In this document: positions 6,613 to 13,312 of the stretch, one piece after another | How positions within the stretch are numbered: position 1 is the stretch's first letter | Layout of the letters: each line of letters begins with the position of its first letter | Source of the DNA: Lysobacterales bacterium | Lineage (GTDB): Bacteria > Pseudomonadota > Gammaproteobacteria > Xanthomonadales > SZUA-5 | DNA: 13,312 nucleotides | Assembly (NCBI GenBank): GCA_024710675.1 | Contig: JANJUH010000087.1 | Span: forward strand, 1-13,312 | Direction: 5' to 3' | Made by a program: the position numbers and the translations under genes | The notes under the pieces: model-generated | Databases searched by the model: none | Told to the model about the DNA's origin: nothing | What the model saw: only the letters and a program-made list of their open reading frames with translations

Positions 6613-7773
6613 TCAGCCCTCTTTGCCGATCGATGTGGTCGCCACGGCGGTGGCCGTGGTGCTGGGCGTTTCCTCCGGGGCCACCGTCATTCCGGGTCGC
6701 ACGCCGGTCAGGCCGGCGATCACGATGCGATCCTCGGGTGCCAGCCCGGCCAGCACGACACGGTGCGTGCCCACTTTCGGCCCCAGGTGGACTGGCCGGT
6801 ACTGCACGGTGCCGGAGGCATCGACCACCAGCACGTAGCGATGCCCCTGGTCTGCGCCGATCGCCGTCTCCTCGATCAACAAGGCATCCTTGCGCTCACC
6901 GACCGTCAGTTCGACCTGTCCGTAGCGGCCCGGCAGAAGAGCAGGATCGCCGGCGAGCACGATCCGGCTCCGCAGAGTGCCCGTCTCTGCGTTGACCTCG
7001 TTCTCGACAAAGGCGAGCCGGCCCTCGTGGCTGCGCCCAGGCTGCTCGGGCAGCGTGAAGCGCGCGCGCCAATTCATCCCTGGTGTTTCCGTAAGGTCTG
7101 ATTCGGCGAGGTCAAAGCGCACGTAGACCTCTGCGTCGCTCACGAGCAAGGCCAGCTGCTCGCCGGGTGCGACGATGTTGCCGGCGGTCCGCTCAGCGCG
7201 GCCGATGCGACCATCGATCGGGGCCAGGACACGGGTGTGGTCGAGGTCGATCCGTGCCCGGCGCAATTCGGCGCGGGCCGATTCACGCCGGGCCCGCGCA
7301 ACGGCCGCCTCGGCCTCGCGACGTGCGGTCTCCTCCGCGGATATCGCCTGGCGGCCGAGCAGGCGCTGCGCCCGGTTGGCCTCCGCCTCGGCCACCTGCG
7401 TTTGCGCCTCGGCTTCCATCAGGGTCGCCCTGGCGCGGGCGACGGCCGCCTCGTACGGGGCGGGATCGATCTGGACGAGCAGATCGCCCTTGGCCACGCG
7501 GGCACCCTCGACGAAGGCGAGACGGTCGATCGCGCCGCCGACCTGGGGCGCGATCTCGACGCGTTCAATGGCCTCGACGTGCCCCGGCAACTCGATGCGG
7601 ATCGGCACGTCATCGCGAACCGGGTTGGCAACTGGCACCTTGGGCGGTTGCGGCTCCACCGCCGGCGCGGCGCCGGTCTGCGTGCAAGCGGCGAGGATGA
7701 GCGCCATTACGGCGGCCAGCAAACTGACGCCCGCGCTTCGTGAGAGGGTCTTTTTGTCGGATGATGTGTGCAT
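6613..7773 (-). CDS. RND efflux membrane-fusion (periplasmic adaptor) lipoprotein, MexE-like
   Basis: The 386-residue adaptor joins the inner-membrane pump to the outer-membrane channel. It starts with a lipoprotein signal peptide whose lipobox is LAAC (27-30), so C30 should be acylated. The half-lipoyl segment follows (GHVEAIERVEIAPQVGGAID, then FVEGARVAKGDLLVQIDPAPYEAAVARARATL), then an alpha-helical hairpin of Ala/Glu/Arg-rich heptads. The second lipoyl half (LDHTRVLAPIDGRIGRAERTAGNIVAPGEQLALLV) and the beta-barrel and membrane-proximal domains come next. Length and order are normal for the family. GAGG ending 6 bp before the ATG serves as ribosome binding site. It is the first gene of the three-gene efflux operon. 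No convincing sigma-70 promoter was found upstream, and a divergent broken gene lies beyond. Confidence 0.95.
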   Translation of the reverse strand: MHTSSDKKTLSRSAGVSLLAAVMALILAACTQTGAAPAVEPQPPKVPVANPVRDDVPIRIELPGHVEAIERVEIAPQVGGAIDRLAFVEGARVAKGDLLVQIDPAPYEAAVARARATLMEAEAQTQVAEAEANRAQRLLGRQAISAEETARREAEAAVARARRESARAELRRARIDLDHTRVLAPIDGRIGRAERTAGNIVAPGEQLALLVSDAEVYVRFDLAESDLTETPGMNWRARFTLPEQPGRSHEGRLAFVENEVNAETGTLRSRIVLAGDPALLPGRYGQVELTVGERKDALLIEETAIGADQGHRYVLVVDASGTVQYRPVHLGPKVGTHRVVLAGLAPEDRIVIAGLTGVRPGMTVAPEETPSTTATAVATTSIGKEG

Positions 7774-8079
7774 TTGAGACCTCGGGTCGGTAGGACAGTC
7801 GCTCGTCCGTGCGTGGTGCGGTCAGGATCGGCAGGGGGTAGGCGGGGGCGGACAGGGACTACCCGATCAGCTTCCGGCCCGCCCCAAGTGATGCCTCTTG
7901 AGACTCACGTCGGCGCAGCGAGGGGCAGGTTCCGGCTTCCCACGATGGGAAGGTCAAGCGCTACGCGTGATGCCGGATTCGCGCTTCTGCAAGGCTTGAA
8001 CTTTCACCAGCGCCAGCTTCTCGGTCCGGCCGCTGTTCAACGGCGAATTTGCCGGCCGAACCCGAAAGGAGGGGGAGCG
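7774..8079. other. Divergent intergenic region between the efflux operon and the broken monooxygenase gene
   Basis: These 306 bp hold the upstream control region of the efflux operon and the leader of the plus-strand broken gene. Besides the ribosome binding sites at both ends, the visible structures are a 17-bp dyad at 7936-7952 and an imperfect 14-bp dyad at 8041-8054 (CGGC and GCCG arms). No good -35/-10 pair was recognised in either direction, and no regulator gene or small ORF with a credible start was found. Confidence 0.6.
7936..7952. promoter_or_regulatory. 17-bp dyad, candidate operator for the efflux operon
   Basis: CTTCCCA, a CGA centre and TGGGAAG form a perfect inverted repeat with 7-bp arms. 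It lies 163 bp upstream of the adaptor gene and 128 bp upstream of the divergent broken gene. Regulators of RND pumps (TetR, MarR or LysR types) often bind such dyads in divergent promoters. No regulator gene is in the window, so assignment is inference. Confidence 0.35.
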
Positions 8080-8406
8080 ATGATCTGTGCCATGTTCCAC
8101 TGGCAGCCGGGCGAGTACGACGAGGAATTCAATCGTCTCAAGGCAGCGATCGAATCCGTGGCTCGCGCCAGCCCGGGATTTCTCGGCGTTGAGACCTGGC
8201 ATTCGAGCGATGGCCGGCGGCGGTGGGCGCATTACTGATGGCCTGATCTGCAGTCCCTGTAGGCCTTCGCTGCGGATCCACGACTTCTGGAAGCTGAGCG
8301 CCAAAACGAGCGCTGGTACCAGGGATACCACGTGGTCGTTGCCGACGTGGGGCGCAGTTACGGGGATGGGATCTTGGTCCCGTTCGCGCTGCGCGAACCC
8401 GGCTGA
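8080..8406 (+). pseudogene. Antibiotic biosynthesis monooxygenase (ABM)-like protein gene interrupted by two stop codons
   Basis: From the ATG at 8080 the frame reads MICAMFHWQPGEYDEEFN, then ASPGFLGVETWHSSDGRRRW and AHY, and hits TGA at codon 53 (8236-8238). In the same frame it continues WPDLQSL, meets TAG at codon 61 (8260-8262), then reads AFAADPRLLEAERQNERWYQGYHVVVADVGRSYGDG to a final TGA at 8404. The continuous 108-codon frame, start and tail resemble small ABM-domain proteins (recognised from memory). The TGA stands where a Trp would fit and the TAG where a Gln would fit; each is one transition from a sense codon. AAGGAGG (8066-8072) sits 7 bp before the ATG, so initiation signals are intact. 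The frame is unshifted, which suggests recent inactivation. Sequencing error or recoding are alternatives. Confidence 0.7.
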
Positions 8407-8590
8407 GCAGATTCGGCCGATGCGGTTTTGAGACCTGCGGGTGTGTCCGTGCGCAGGGAGCACACGACGGAGGTTTCGCAGCGGCGACAGCTGTCTTCGA
8501 AGCGGAGTCGTGGGGAGCGCCGCGAACAGCTGCGCGTGATCCACAGCCCAAGAACCTGACTCGCGTGCATGCAACAGTTCAAAGATGATG

Positions 8591-8599
8591 TGACATAAT
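8591..8599 (+). promoter_or_regulatory. Extended -10 promoter element for the c-di-GMP gene
   Basis: TGACATAAT reads as an extended -10 (TGn followed by CATAAT, five of six matches) in an AT-rich patch that stands out from the GC-rich surroundings. The -35 region is poor (GCAACA at 8571-8576, 17-bp spacer). The predicted transcript start is near 8606, about 95 nt before the preferred start codon at 8702. The rest of 8407-8701 shows only a 10-bp palindrome GACAGCTGTC at 8486-8495. Confidence 0.4.
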
Positions 8600-8701
8600 A
8601 TACATTAGGCGTATTTGTTCATGGCGCCAGCGAGCCGAAGACTCGCCGCCGCGATTCCCCTGCGCTACGCTTGCCTGTCGGGGATCATCGGGGATCGGGC
8701 G

Positions 8702-11290
8702 ATGGATCGCGTGTTGTTGATCGAAGCGTCGGCCACGCGCCGGCGCGCACTCGCTTCCTTGCTCGCCCAGCGCGGCTTCGAAATCACGCCGATGGCCGGA
8801 TATGGCGACGGCAGCAGCGTGCTGGCCGGCATCGATCGCACGCATTTCAAGGCCGTCATCGCCAGTTGGCCCGACTACTCCGACCATCGTGCCGAGGAAG
8901 CCTTCGCGCTGCTGCGCTCGCGCGAATGGAGCGAGTTGCCGGTGCTGGTGATGGCGGACTCCACCGAAGCCGGCGCGGTCAACTGGTTGATGAAGCGCCA
9001 GGCGACGGCCCTGTTGCTGTGGTCGGATTACTCCGACGCACCTGACGCGCTGACCAAGCTGTTGCGCCCGAACAAGCCACAGGACGGTGACGCCGCGGCC
9101 GTGGCCACCGACCAGTTGCGCGTGCTCTTTGTCGACGACTCGCCGACGGTCCGAATTGCCTTCAAGCGCCTGCTGACCGCCGAGGGCTACCACGTCCAGC
9201 TCGCCAACAGCGCCGAGGAAGGCCTCGAGACCTCGCTCGCACAGGAATTCGACATCGCGATCGTCGATTACTTCATGCCCGGGGCCAATGGTGCCGTACT
9301 GGTCAAGCAACTGCGCGAGGATCCGCGCACCAGCCACATCCTCGCCGCGATCATCACCGGCACCTATTCCGACCGGGTGATCACCGAATCGCTGTCGGCC
9401 GGCGCCGTGGAATGCATGTTCAAGTCCGAGGCGCGCGAACTGTTCCTGGCCCGGGTACGTTCATTGTCGAGAATGGTTCTCGACCGCAAGGCCATCGACA
9501 ACGAACGCCGGCGCCTGCAGGGCATCCTGAGCTCGGTCGGCGAAGGGGTCTTCGGTGTCGATTCGCAAGGGCGCATCCAGTTCATCAACCCGGCCGCACT
9601 CGACATCCTCGGTTATGGCGGTGATGCCGACCTCGTTGGACAATCCGCAGCCGCCCGCTTCCACTATGCCTTCGAGGACGGCACGCGGATCCCGCCGCAG
9701 GCCTGTTTCCTGTCCCAGACCTACCGCAATGGCACCGCATTGACCGGCTGGCAGACCGTGTTCTGGCACGAATCCGGCCGCCCGGTGCCGATCGAATGCA
9801 CGGTCTACCCGCTCGATATCGAAGGCCGCCGTGAGGGATCGGTGGTGGCCTTCCGAGACGTTTCGCGCCGCCGCCAACTGGAGGAGGAACTGCGCTGGGC
9901 GGCCAACCACGACGCCCTGACCAAGCTCGACAACCGCGCCAGTTTCGAACAGCAGTTGCAGCAGGAACTGGCGCGCCTGAAACGCTCGGACCAGAGCAGC
10001 GTGCTGCTCTTCGTCGACCTCGACCGCTTCAAGTACATCAATGACACGCTCGGCCACGCAGCCGGCGACCAGTTGCTGGTCGAGGTCAGCCATCGCCTGC
10101 GCAAGCGTTTGCGCGTCTCGGACACCCTGGCCCGGATGGGTGGCGACGAATACGCGCTGATCCTGCGCAATGCCCACCAGGACCCTGCCCTGCTCGCCGA
10201 GGAATTCAGGCGCGCACTGACCGCACAGCTCTTCTCCTTCGGCGACAGCCACTACCGGATCACCGCGAGCATCGGTGCCGCCGTGCTCGATCGCCAGGTT
10301 CATTCCCTGTCGGAGGCGATGGCCAATGCCGACATCGCCTGCCACATCGCCAAGAACAAGGGACGCAACCAGGTCCACGTCTATTCGCGCGACAGCGACC
10401 AGCGCGCCTCGATGGACATCGAGCTGAACTGGTCGGCCCGCATCGAGGAGGCGCTGCGCGACGACCTTTTCGCCTTGCACTTCCAGCCGGTGCTGCAACT
10501 GTCCCAGATCAACCTCGAAGAATTGCCTGAAGCCGATGGTGAGCTGTGGATGCGCCACCTCGCATCGCCACGCCCACGTCGCGTCTATTACGAGGTACTG
10601 CTGCGGATGCGCACGGCCAGCGGCGATCTGGTGGCGCCGGACGCCTTCCTGCCGACTGCCGAGCGCTACAACATGATGTTGGACATCGATCGCTGGGTGA
10701 TCCACGCCGCGCTGCGCGAGTTGCGCGAGCACCAGGCGCGCCACCCGCAGCATCCGATGGGTGTGTCGATCAATCTCTCGGCACAATCGCTCGGCGCCAA
10801 CGGCATCGGCCGTTACGTGATGGACAAACTGGTGGAGTTCAACATCGACCCCAATCTGGTGACCTTCGAGATCACCGAGACCAAGGCCGTGACCAACCTG
10901 GAGGCCGCGCGCGAGCTGATCACCCAGTTGCGCGGGCTCGGCTGTCGCTTCGCCCTCGACGACTTCGGCTGCGGCTTCTCTTCCTTCACCCACCTGAAGC
11001 ACCTGGATGTCGACTTCCTGAAGATCGACGGCTCCTTCATCCAGGGCCTGCTCGAGGATCCGGTTGATCGTGCGGTGATCGCGGCGATCAACAACATCGC
11101 GCATTCGGTAGGCAAGCGCACCGTGGCCGAATACGTCGATCGCCCCGATGTGCTGGCCGCGCTGCAGGCCTGCGGGGTCGACTTCGTCCAGGGCTATTAC
11201 ATCGGTCGTCCGGTGGCGGACCTGGCGGCCGCCAGCCTGCAGGCCCGCGCCATGGCCGAACGCCCTGCCCCGCTGGTCGCCGGCGGATGA
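8702..11290 (+). CDS. REC-REC-PAS-GGDEF-EAL cyclic di-GMP signalling protein
   Basis: This 862-residue cytoplasmic protein has five modules. Residues 1-125 are a receiver-like domain that lacks the phospho-acceptor Asp (IASWPDY) and the conserved Lys. Residues 140-255 are a canonical receiver (D145, D146, phospho-site D189, T219, K241). A PAS domain spans about 272-385. The GGDEF domain (about 400-565) carries GGDEY at 480-484 and an inhibitory RxxD site RVSD at 471-474. The EAL domain (575-840) has E631 of EVL, N691, E723, D753, D754, K774, E810 and Q830. By motif, both c-di-GMP synthesis and hydrolysis look possible. About 22 extra residues lie between Q595 and E631. The ATG at 8702 was chosen because it starts the receiver fold (MDRVLLIE) after GGGGA; in-frame ATG 8621 or TTG 8615 would add 27 or 29 residues. 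Its stop overlaps the sbcB start. Confidence 0.93.
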   Translation: MDRVLLIEASATRRRALASLLAQRGFEITPMAGYGDGSSVLAGIDRTHFKAVIASWPDYSDHRAEEAFALLRSREWSELPVLVMADSTEAGAVNWLMKRQATALLLWSDYSDAPDALTKLLRPNKPQDGDAAAVATDQLRVLFVDDSPTVRIAFKRLLTAEGYHVQLANSAEEGLETSLAQEFDIAIVDYFMPGANGAVLVKQLREDPRTSHILAAIITGTYSDRVITESLSAGAVECMFKSEARELFLARVRSLSRMVLDRKAIDNERRRLQGILSSVGEGVFGVDSQGRIQFINPAALDILGYGGDADLVGQSAAARFHYAFEDGTRIPPQACFLSQTYRNGTALTGWQTVFWHESGRPVPIECTVYPLDIEGRREGSVVAFRDVSRRRQLEEELRWAANHDALTKLDNRASFEQQLQQELARLKRSDQSSVLLFVDLDRFKYINDTLGHAAGDQLLVEVSHRLRKRLRVSDTLARMGGDEYALILRNAHQDPALLAEEFRRALTAQLFSFGDSHYRITASIGAAVLDRQVHSLSEAMANADIACHIAKNKGRNQVHVYSRDSDQRASMDIELNWSARIEEALRDDLFALHFQPVLQLSQINLEELPEADGELWMRHLASPRPRRVYYEVLLRMRTASGDLVAPDAFLPTAERYNMMLDIDRWVIHAALRELREHQARHPQHPMGVSINLSAQSLGANGIGRYVMDKLVEFNIDPNLVTFEITETKAVTNLEAARELITQLRGLGCRFALDDFGCGFSSFTHLKHLDVDFLKIDGSFIQGLLEDPVDRAVIAAINNIAHSVGKRTVAEYVDRPDVLAALQACGVDFVQGYYIGRPVADLAAASLQARAMAERPAPLVAGG

Positions 11291-12708
11291 GCGAGCCGAC
11301 TTTCCTCTTCCACGACTACGAGACCTTCGGCACCGACCCCCGCCGCGACCGGCCGGCCGAGTTCGCCTGCTGGCGCACCAACGAGGCCTTCGAACCCGTG
11401 GCCGAGCCGGTCGTGGTGCGCTGTCAGCCGCCAGCGGATTACCTGCCCGATCCAGGTGCCTGCGCAGTCACCGGGATAGGGCCCATGGCGGCGCTGGCAG
11501 AGGGCCTGCCGGAGCCCGAGTTCGCGCGCCGCATCCTTGCCGAAATGGCCGAGCCCGGCACCTGCACGCTGGGATACAACTCGATCCGCTTCGACGACGA
11601 ATTCACCCGCAACCTTTACTGGCGCAACTTCATCGATCCCTACGAGCGCGAGTGGCGCCACGGCAACAGCCGCTTCGACCTGATCGACCTGGCCCGTGCG
11701 GCGTATGCCTTGCGGCCCGAGGGCATGAACTGGCCGCTGCGCGCCGATGGCCAGCCCAGCTTCCGCCTCGAGGACCTGGCCGCGGCAAACACCCTGCCGC
11801 ATGGCCATGCCCACTCGGCGCTGTCCGATGTCGAGGCAACCATCGCGCTGGCGCGACGCTTGTGGGCCGCGCAGCCGAAGCTCTGCGCGCATGCGCTCGG
11901 CCTGCGGGACAAGCGCAAGGTGGCGGCGCAAGTCGATTGGCACTCGCGCCGCCCATTCGTCCATGTCTCGCAACGTTTCCCGGCGGCCCGCGGCTGCCTG
12001 GCGGTGATGGTGCCGCTGGCCCTGCATCCCACGCAGGCGAACAAGACCATCTGCGTCGACGCCGGCGTCGACCCGACGCCGGTGCTGGAGTGGCCGGTCG
12101 AGCGCCTGGCCACCGAGCTCTTCCGCAGCGGCGATGACCCGGCTCGCGTGCCGCTCGGCATCAAGCTGGTGCACGCCAACCGGGCACCCTTCGTGGCGCC
12201 GCTGGGTGTGCTGAAGGGAGTCGATCACCGGCGTATCCAGTTGGACGAGGTGCTCGTCGACAAACACGTGCAAGCTTTGGCGGGCGCCGACGGATTGGCG
12301 GTCAAGCTTGCCAGCCTGTATCGACAGCTCGAATCACAGGAGCGCCCTCCGGCGGATCCGGAGGAAGCGCTGTACGACGGCTTTGTCGGCGATGCCGATC
12401 GCAAGCTGGCCGAAAGCCTGCGCCGGGCACCCCCGGAGTCGCTGGCCGAGATTGCGGCCGCCTTTCGTGACCATCGCCTCGCCACCCTGGCCTTTCGTTA
12501 CCGGGCTCGCCATCACCCGGAGACGCTGGATCGCCATGAACTGGAGCGCTGGCGGATCGAGTGTCGGCAGCGCATCGGGGTCTGGAAGGAGCGTCGGGGA
12601 GAACTCGACGTATTCCTCGCCAGTCGGACGGACATCGCCAACGAATTGGCGGCAGACTTGCGCCAGTGGTGGGCGCGGGTGGCGGCAGGTGCTGAAATTT
12701 CACGTTGA
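11287..12708 (+). CDS. sbcB: Exodeoxyribonuclease I (SbcB/ExoI), 3'-5' single-strand DNA exonuclease
   Basis: The 473-residue protein matches E. coli exonuclease I over its length. DEDDh nuclease motifs are TFLFHDYETFG (D10, E12), GYNSIRFDDEFTRN (D103/D104), and HAHSALSDVEAT (H176, D181). Family blocks NSRFDLIDLARAAYALRPEGMNWP, PSFRLEDLAAAN, VPLGIKLVHANRAPFVA, LYDGFVGDADR and FRYRARHHPETLD follow in order through the SH3-like and C-terminal domains. It degrades single-stranded DNA from the 3' end, acting in mismatch repair and in limiting recombination. The ATG is shared with the TGA of the preceding c-di-GMP gene (ATGA at 11287-11290) and no separate promoter was seen, so translation is probably coupled. 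No terminator hairpin follows; the next promoter begins at its stop codon. Confidence 0.96.
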   Translation: MSEPTFLFHDYETFGTDPRRDRPAEFACWRTNEAFEPVAEPVVVRCQPPADYLPDPGACAVTGIGPMAALAEGLPEPEFARRILAEMAEPGTCTLGYNSIRFDDEFTRNLYWRNFIDPYEREWRHGNSRFDLIDLARAAYALRPEGMNWPLRADGQPSFRLEDLAAANTLPHGHAHSALSDVEATIALARRLWAAQPKLCAHALGLRDKRKVAAQVDWHSRRPFVHVSQRFPAARGCLAVMVPLALHPTQANKTICVDAGVDPTPVLEWPVERLATELFRSGDDPARVPLGIKLVHANRAPFVAPLGVLKGVDHRRIQLDEVLVDKHVQALAGADGLAVKLASLYRQLESQERPPADPEEALYDGFVGDADRKLAESLRRAPPESLAEIAAAFRDHRLATLAFRYRARHHPETLDRHELERWRIECRQRIGVWKERRGELDVFLASRTDIANELAADLRQWWARVAAGAEISR

Positions 12709-12733
12709 CCATGGCAATCGATGCACCTATCCT
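12705..12733 (+). promoter_or_regulatory. Sigma-70-type promoter of the secreted protein gene
   Basis: TTGACC (12705-12710, five of six matches) is followed by a 17-bp spacer and TATCCT (12728-12733, four of six). The -35 overlaps the sbcB stop codon. A start near 12740 would give a leader of about 60 nt that includes the Shine-Dalgarno AAAAAGGA (12783-12790). The remainder of the 92-bp gap shows no terminator. Confidence 0.6.
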
Positions 12734-12800
12734 CCGTTGTCGTTGCGTGCCTGGGGCGCGCACACATTGCATGACGTCTAAATAAAAAGGATTCGATGCC

Positions 12801-13312
12801 ATGAAGTCGCGCGCTCTCGCTCTGACCGCCCTCGCGGCGGCCCTCACTTTCTCCGCTGGCGCCTTCGCCAAGAACCCGAACAATGGCCCGATGGTCTTTG
12901 CCAATGGCTCGACGGCCTCCTCGCCGGAAGGCACGCCCAGCCTGGTCGTCAACGTCGACATCGGCGGCCAGACCACCAACGAGCTGTGCGGTGACTTCAC
13001 CGCCCCGCCGGCGGCTGGCAACACCACCTTCAACGTGCCGCTGGGCGCGGGCGCGGTCGTGACCGGCCTGGGCATGACCGGTGGCCTGACGACCATCGGC
13101 GCGAGCTGGCAGTCCGAGGCGGTCGTGATGTTCCGTGGCAATGACCTGAGCCAGACCATCCGCTTCACCCCGCTCGTCGGCGTGAACAGCTCGGGTACCG
13201 GCACCTTCGACACCGGCGTTCTTGACCTGTCGGACAACGGCCTGCCGAACATCACCCTGGGTGCTGCCGGCAACCTCAGCCTCGAGCTGTGCGAGACCTT
13301 CAACGACGGCCC
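12801..13312 (+). CDS. Secreted protein of unknown function (partial, N-terminal 170 codons)
   Basis: The ATG at 12801 follows AAAAAGGA by 10 bp. It opens a frame that runs off the right edge. Residues 1-23 (MKSRALALTALAAALTFSAG then AFA) form a clear signal peptide with an AFA cleavage site. The mature part is rich in Gly, Thr, Ser, Asn and Val, has no transmembrane segment, and contains two Cys so far (NELCGDF near 63 and LELCETF near 164) that could form a disulfide. VVTGLGMTGGLTTIGASWQSEAVVMF (about 86-111) looks like a beta-sandwich segment and recalls, from memory, exported proteins that carry a C-terminal sorting signal; that end is outside the window. The gene has its own promoter. 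Likely periplasmic or extracellular; no function is assigned. The long minus-strand frame over it is a shadow. Confidence 0.75.
   Translation, partial: MKSRALALTALAAALTFSAGAFAKNPNNGPMVFANGSTASSPEGTPSLVVNVDIGGQTTNELCGDFTAPPAAGNTTFNVPLGAGAVVTGLGMTGGLTTIGASWQSEAVVMFRGNDLSQTIRFTPLVGVNSSGTGTFDTGVLDLSDNGLPNITLGAAGNLSLELCETFNDG

Noticed and set aside
8486..8495. Perfect 10-bp palindrome GACAGCTGTC upstream of the c-di-GMP gene
   Set aside because: Too short to call an operator and about 95 bp from the -10; it does not fit the CTG-N10-CAG SOS pattern.
8621..8701. Upstream in-frame start (ATG 8621 or TTG 8615) for the c-di-GMP protein
   Set aside because: The added residues are not part of the receiver fold and no good ribosome binding site precedes them. 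The ATG at 8702 begins at the first beta strand. Not excluded.
9461..11104. A 547-codon minus-strand frame inside the c-di-GMP gene
   Set aside because: The plus strand encodes clear receiver, PAS, GGDEF and EAL motifs throughout; the antisense product has no recognisable domain.
12302..13303. A 333-codon minus-strand frame across the end of sbcB and the secreted protein gene
   Set aside because: It crosses a promoter, a ribosome binding site and a signal peptide of the plus strand, and its own product shows no domain.

Overview
The window is compact, high-GC, gene-dense chromosomal DNA from a proteobacterium. A LexA and an exonuclease I that both resemble the E. coli proteins, together with an E. 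coli-type SOS box, point to a gammaproteobacterium, possibly of the Lysobacterales (Xanthomonadales) type. The order is a guess from gene content. No IS element, tRNA, rRNA, CRISPR array or phage gene was seen.

Left part (1-1906, minus strand): an SOS mutagenesis cassette read right to left as lexA, imuA, imuB, with imuB running off the left edge. In cassettes of this kind dnaE2 (imuC) normally follows imuB, which here would be outside the window. The lexA start codon sits 2 bases from a CTG-N10-CAG SOS box, and the promoter spacing predicts a leaderless lexA mRNA. Between imuA and imuB lies a duplicated G-rich 12-mer (four GGGG runs on the plus strand) directly before the imuB start codon. 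A complementary copy directly follows the imuA stop.

Middle (2055-7773, minus strand): a complete tripartite RND efflux operon in the order membrane-fusion lipoprotein, MexF-like inner-membrane pump, TolC/NodT-type outer-membrane factor. The genes are 3 bp apart and then overlap by 8 bp, so they are probably co-transcribed. A stem-loop without a U-tract separates the operon from lexA. No regulator gene for the pump is in the window. A 17-bp dyad lies in the divergent upstream region.

8080-8406 (plus strand): a small ABM-like (antibiotic biosynthesis monooxygenase-like) gene with an excellent ribosome binding site. It is broken by two in-frame stop codons, while the reading frame continues intact to a natural end.

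Right part (8702-13312, plus strand): a large c-di-GMP signalling protein (degenerate receiver, canonical receiver, PAS, GGDEF, EAL) whose stop codon overlaps the start codon of sbcB (exonuclease I). Next comes a separately promoted gene for a secreted, small-residue-rich protein that runs off the right edge. The window therefore combines DNA damage tolerance and repair (lexA-imuAB, sbcB), drug efflux, and c-di-GMP signalling. No clearly new multi-gene system is visible. The most unusual items are the imuA-imuB leader structure, the predicted leaderless lexA, the ATGA coupling of a c-di-GMP enzyme to exonuclease I, and the doubly interrupted monooxygenase gene.
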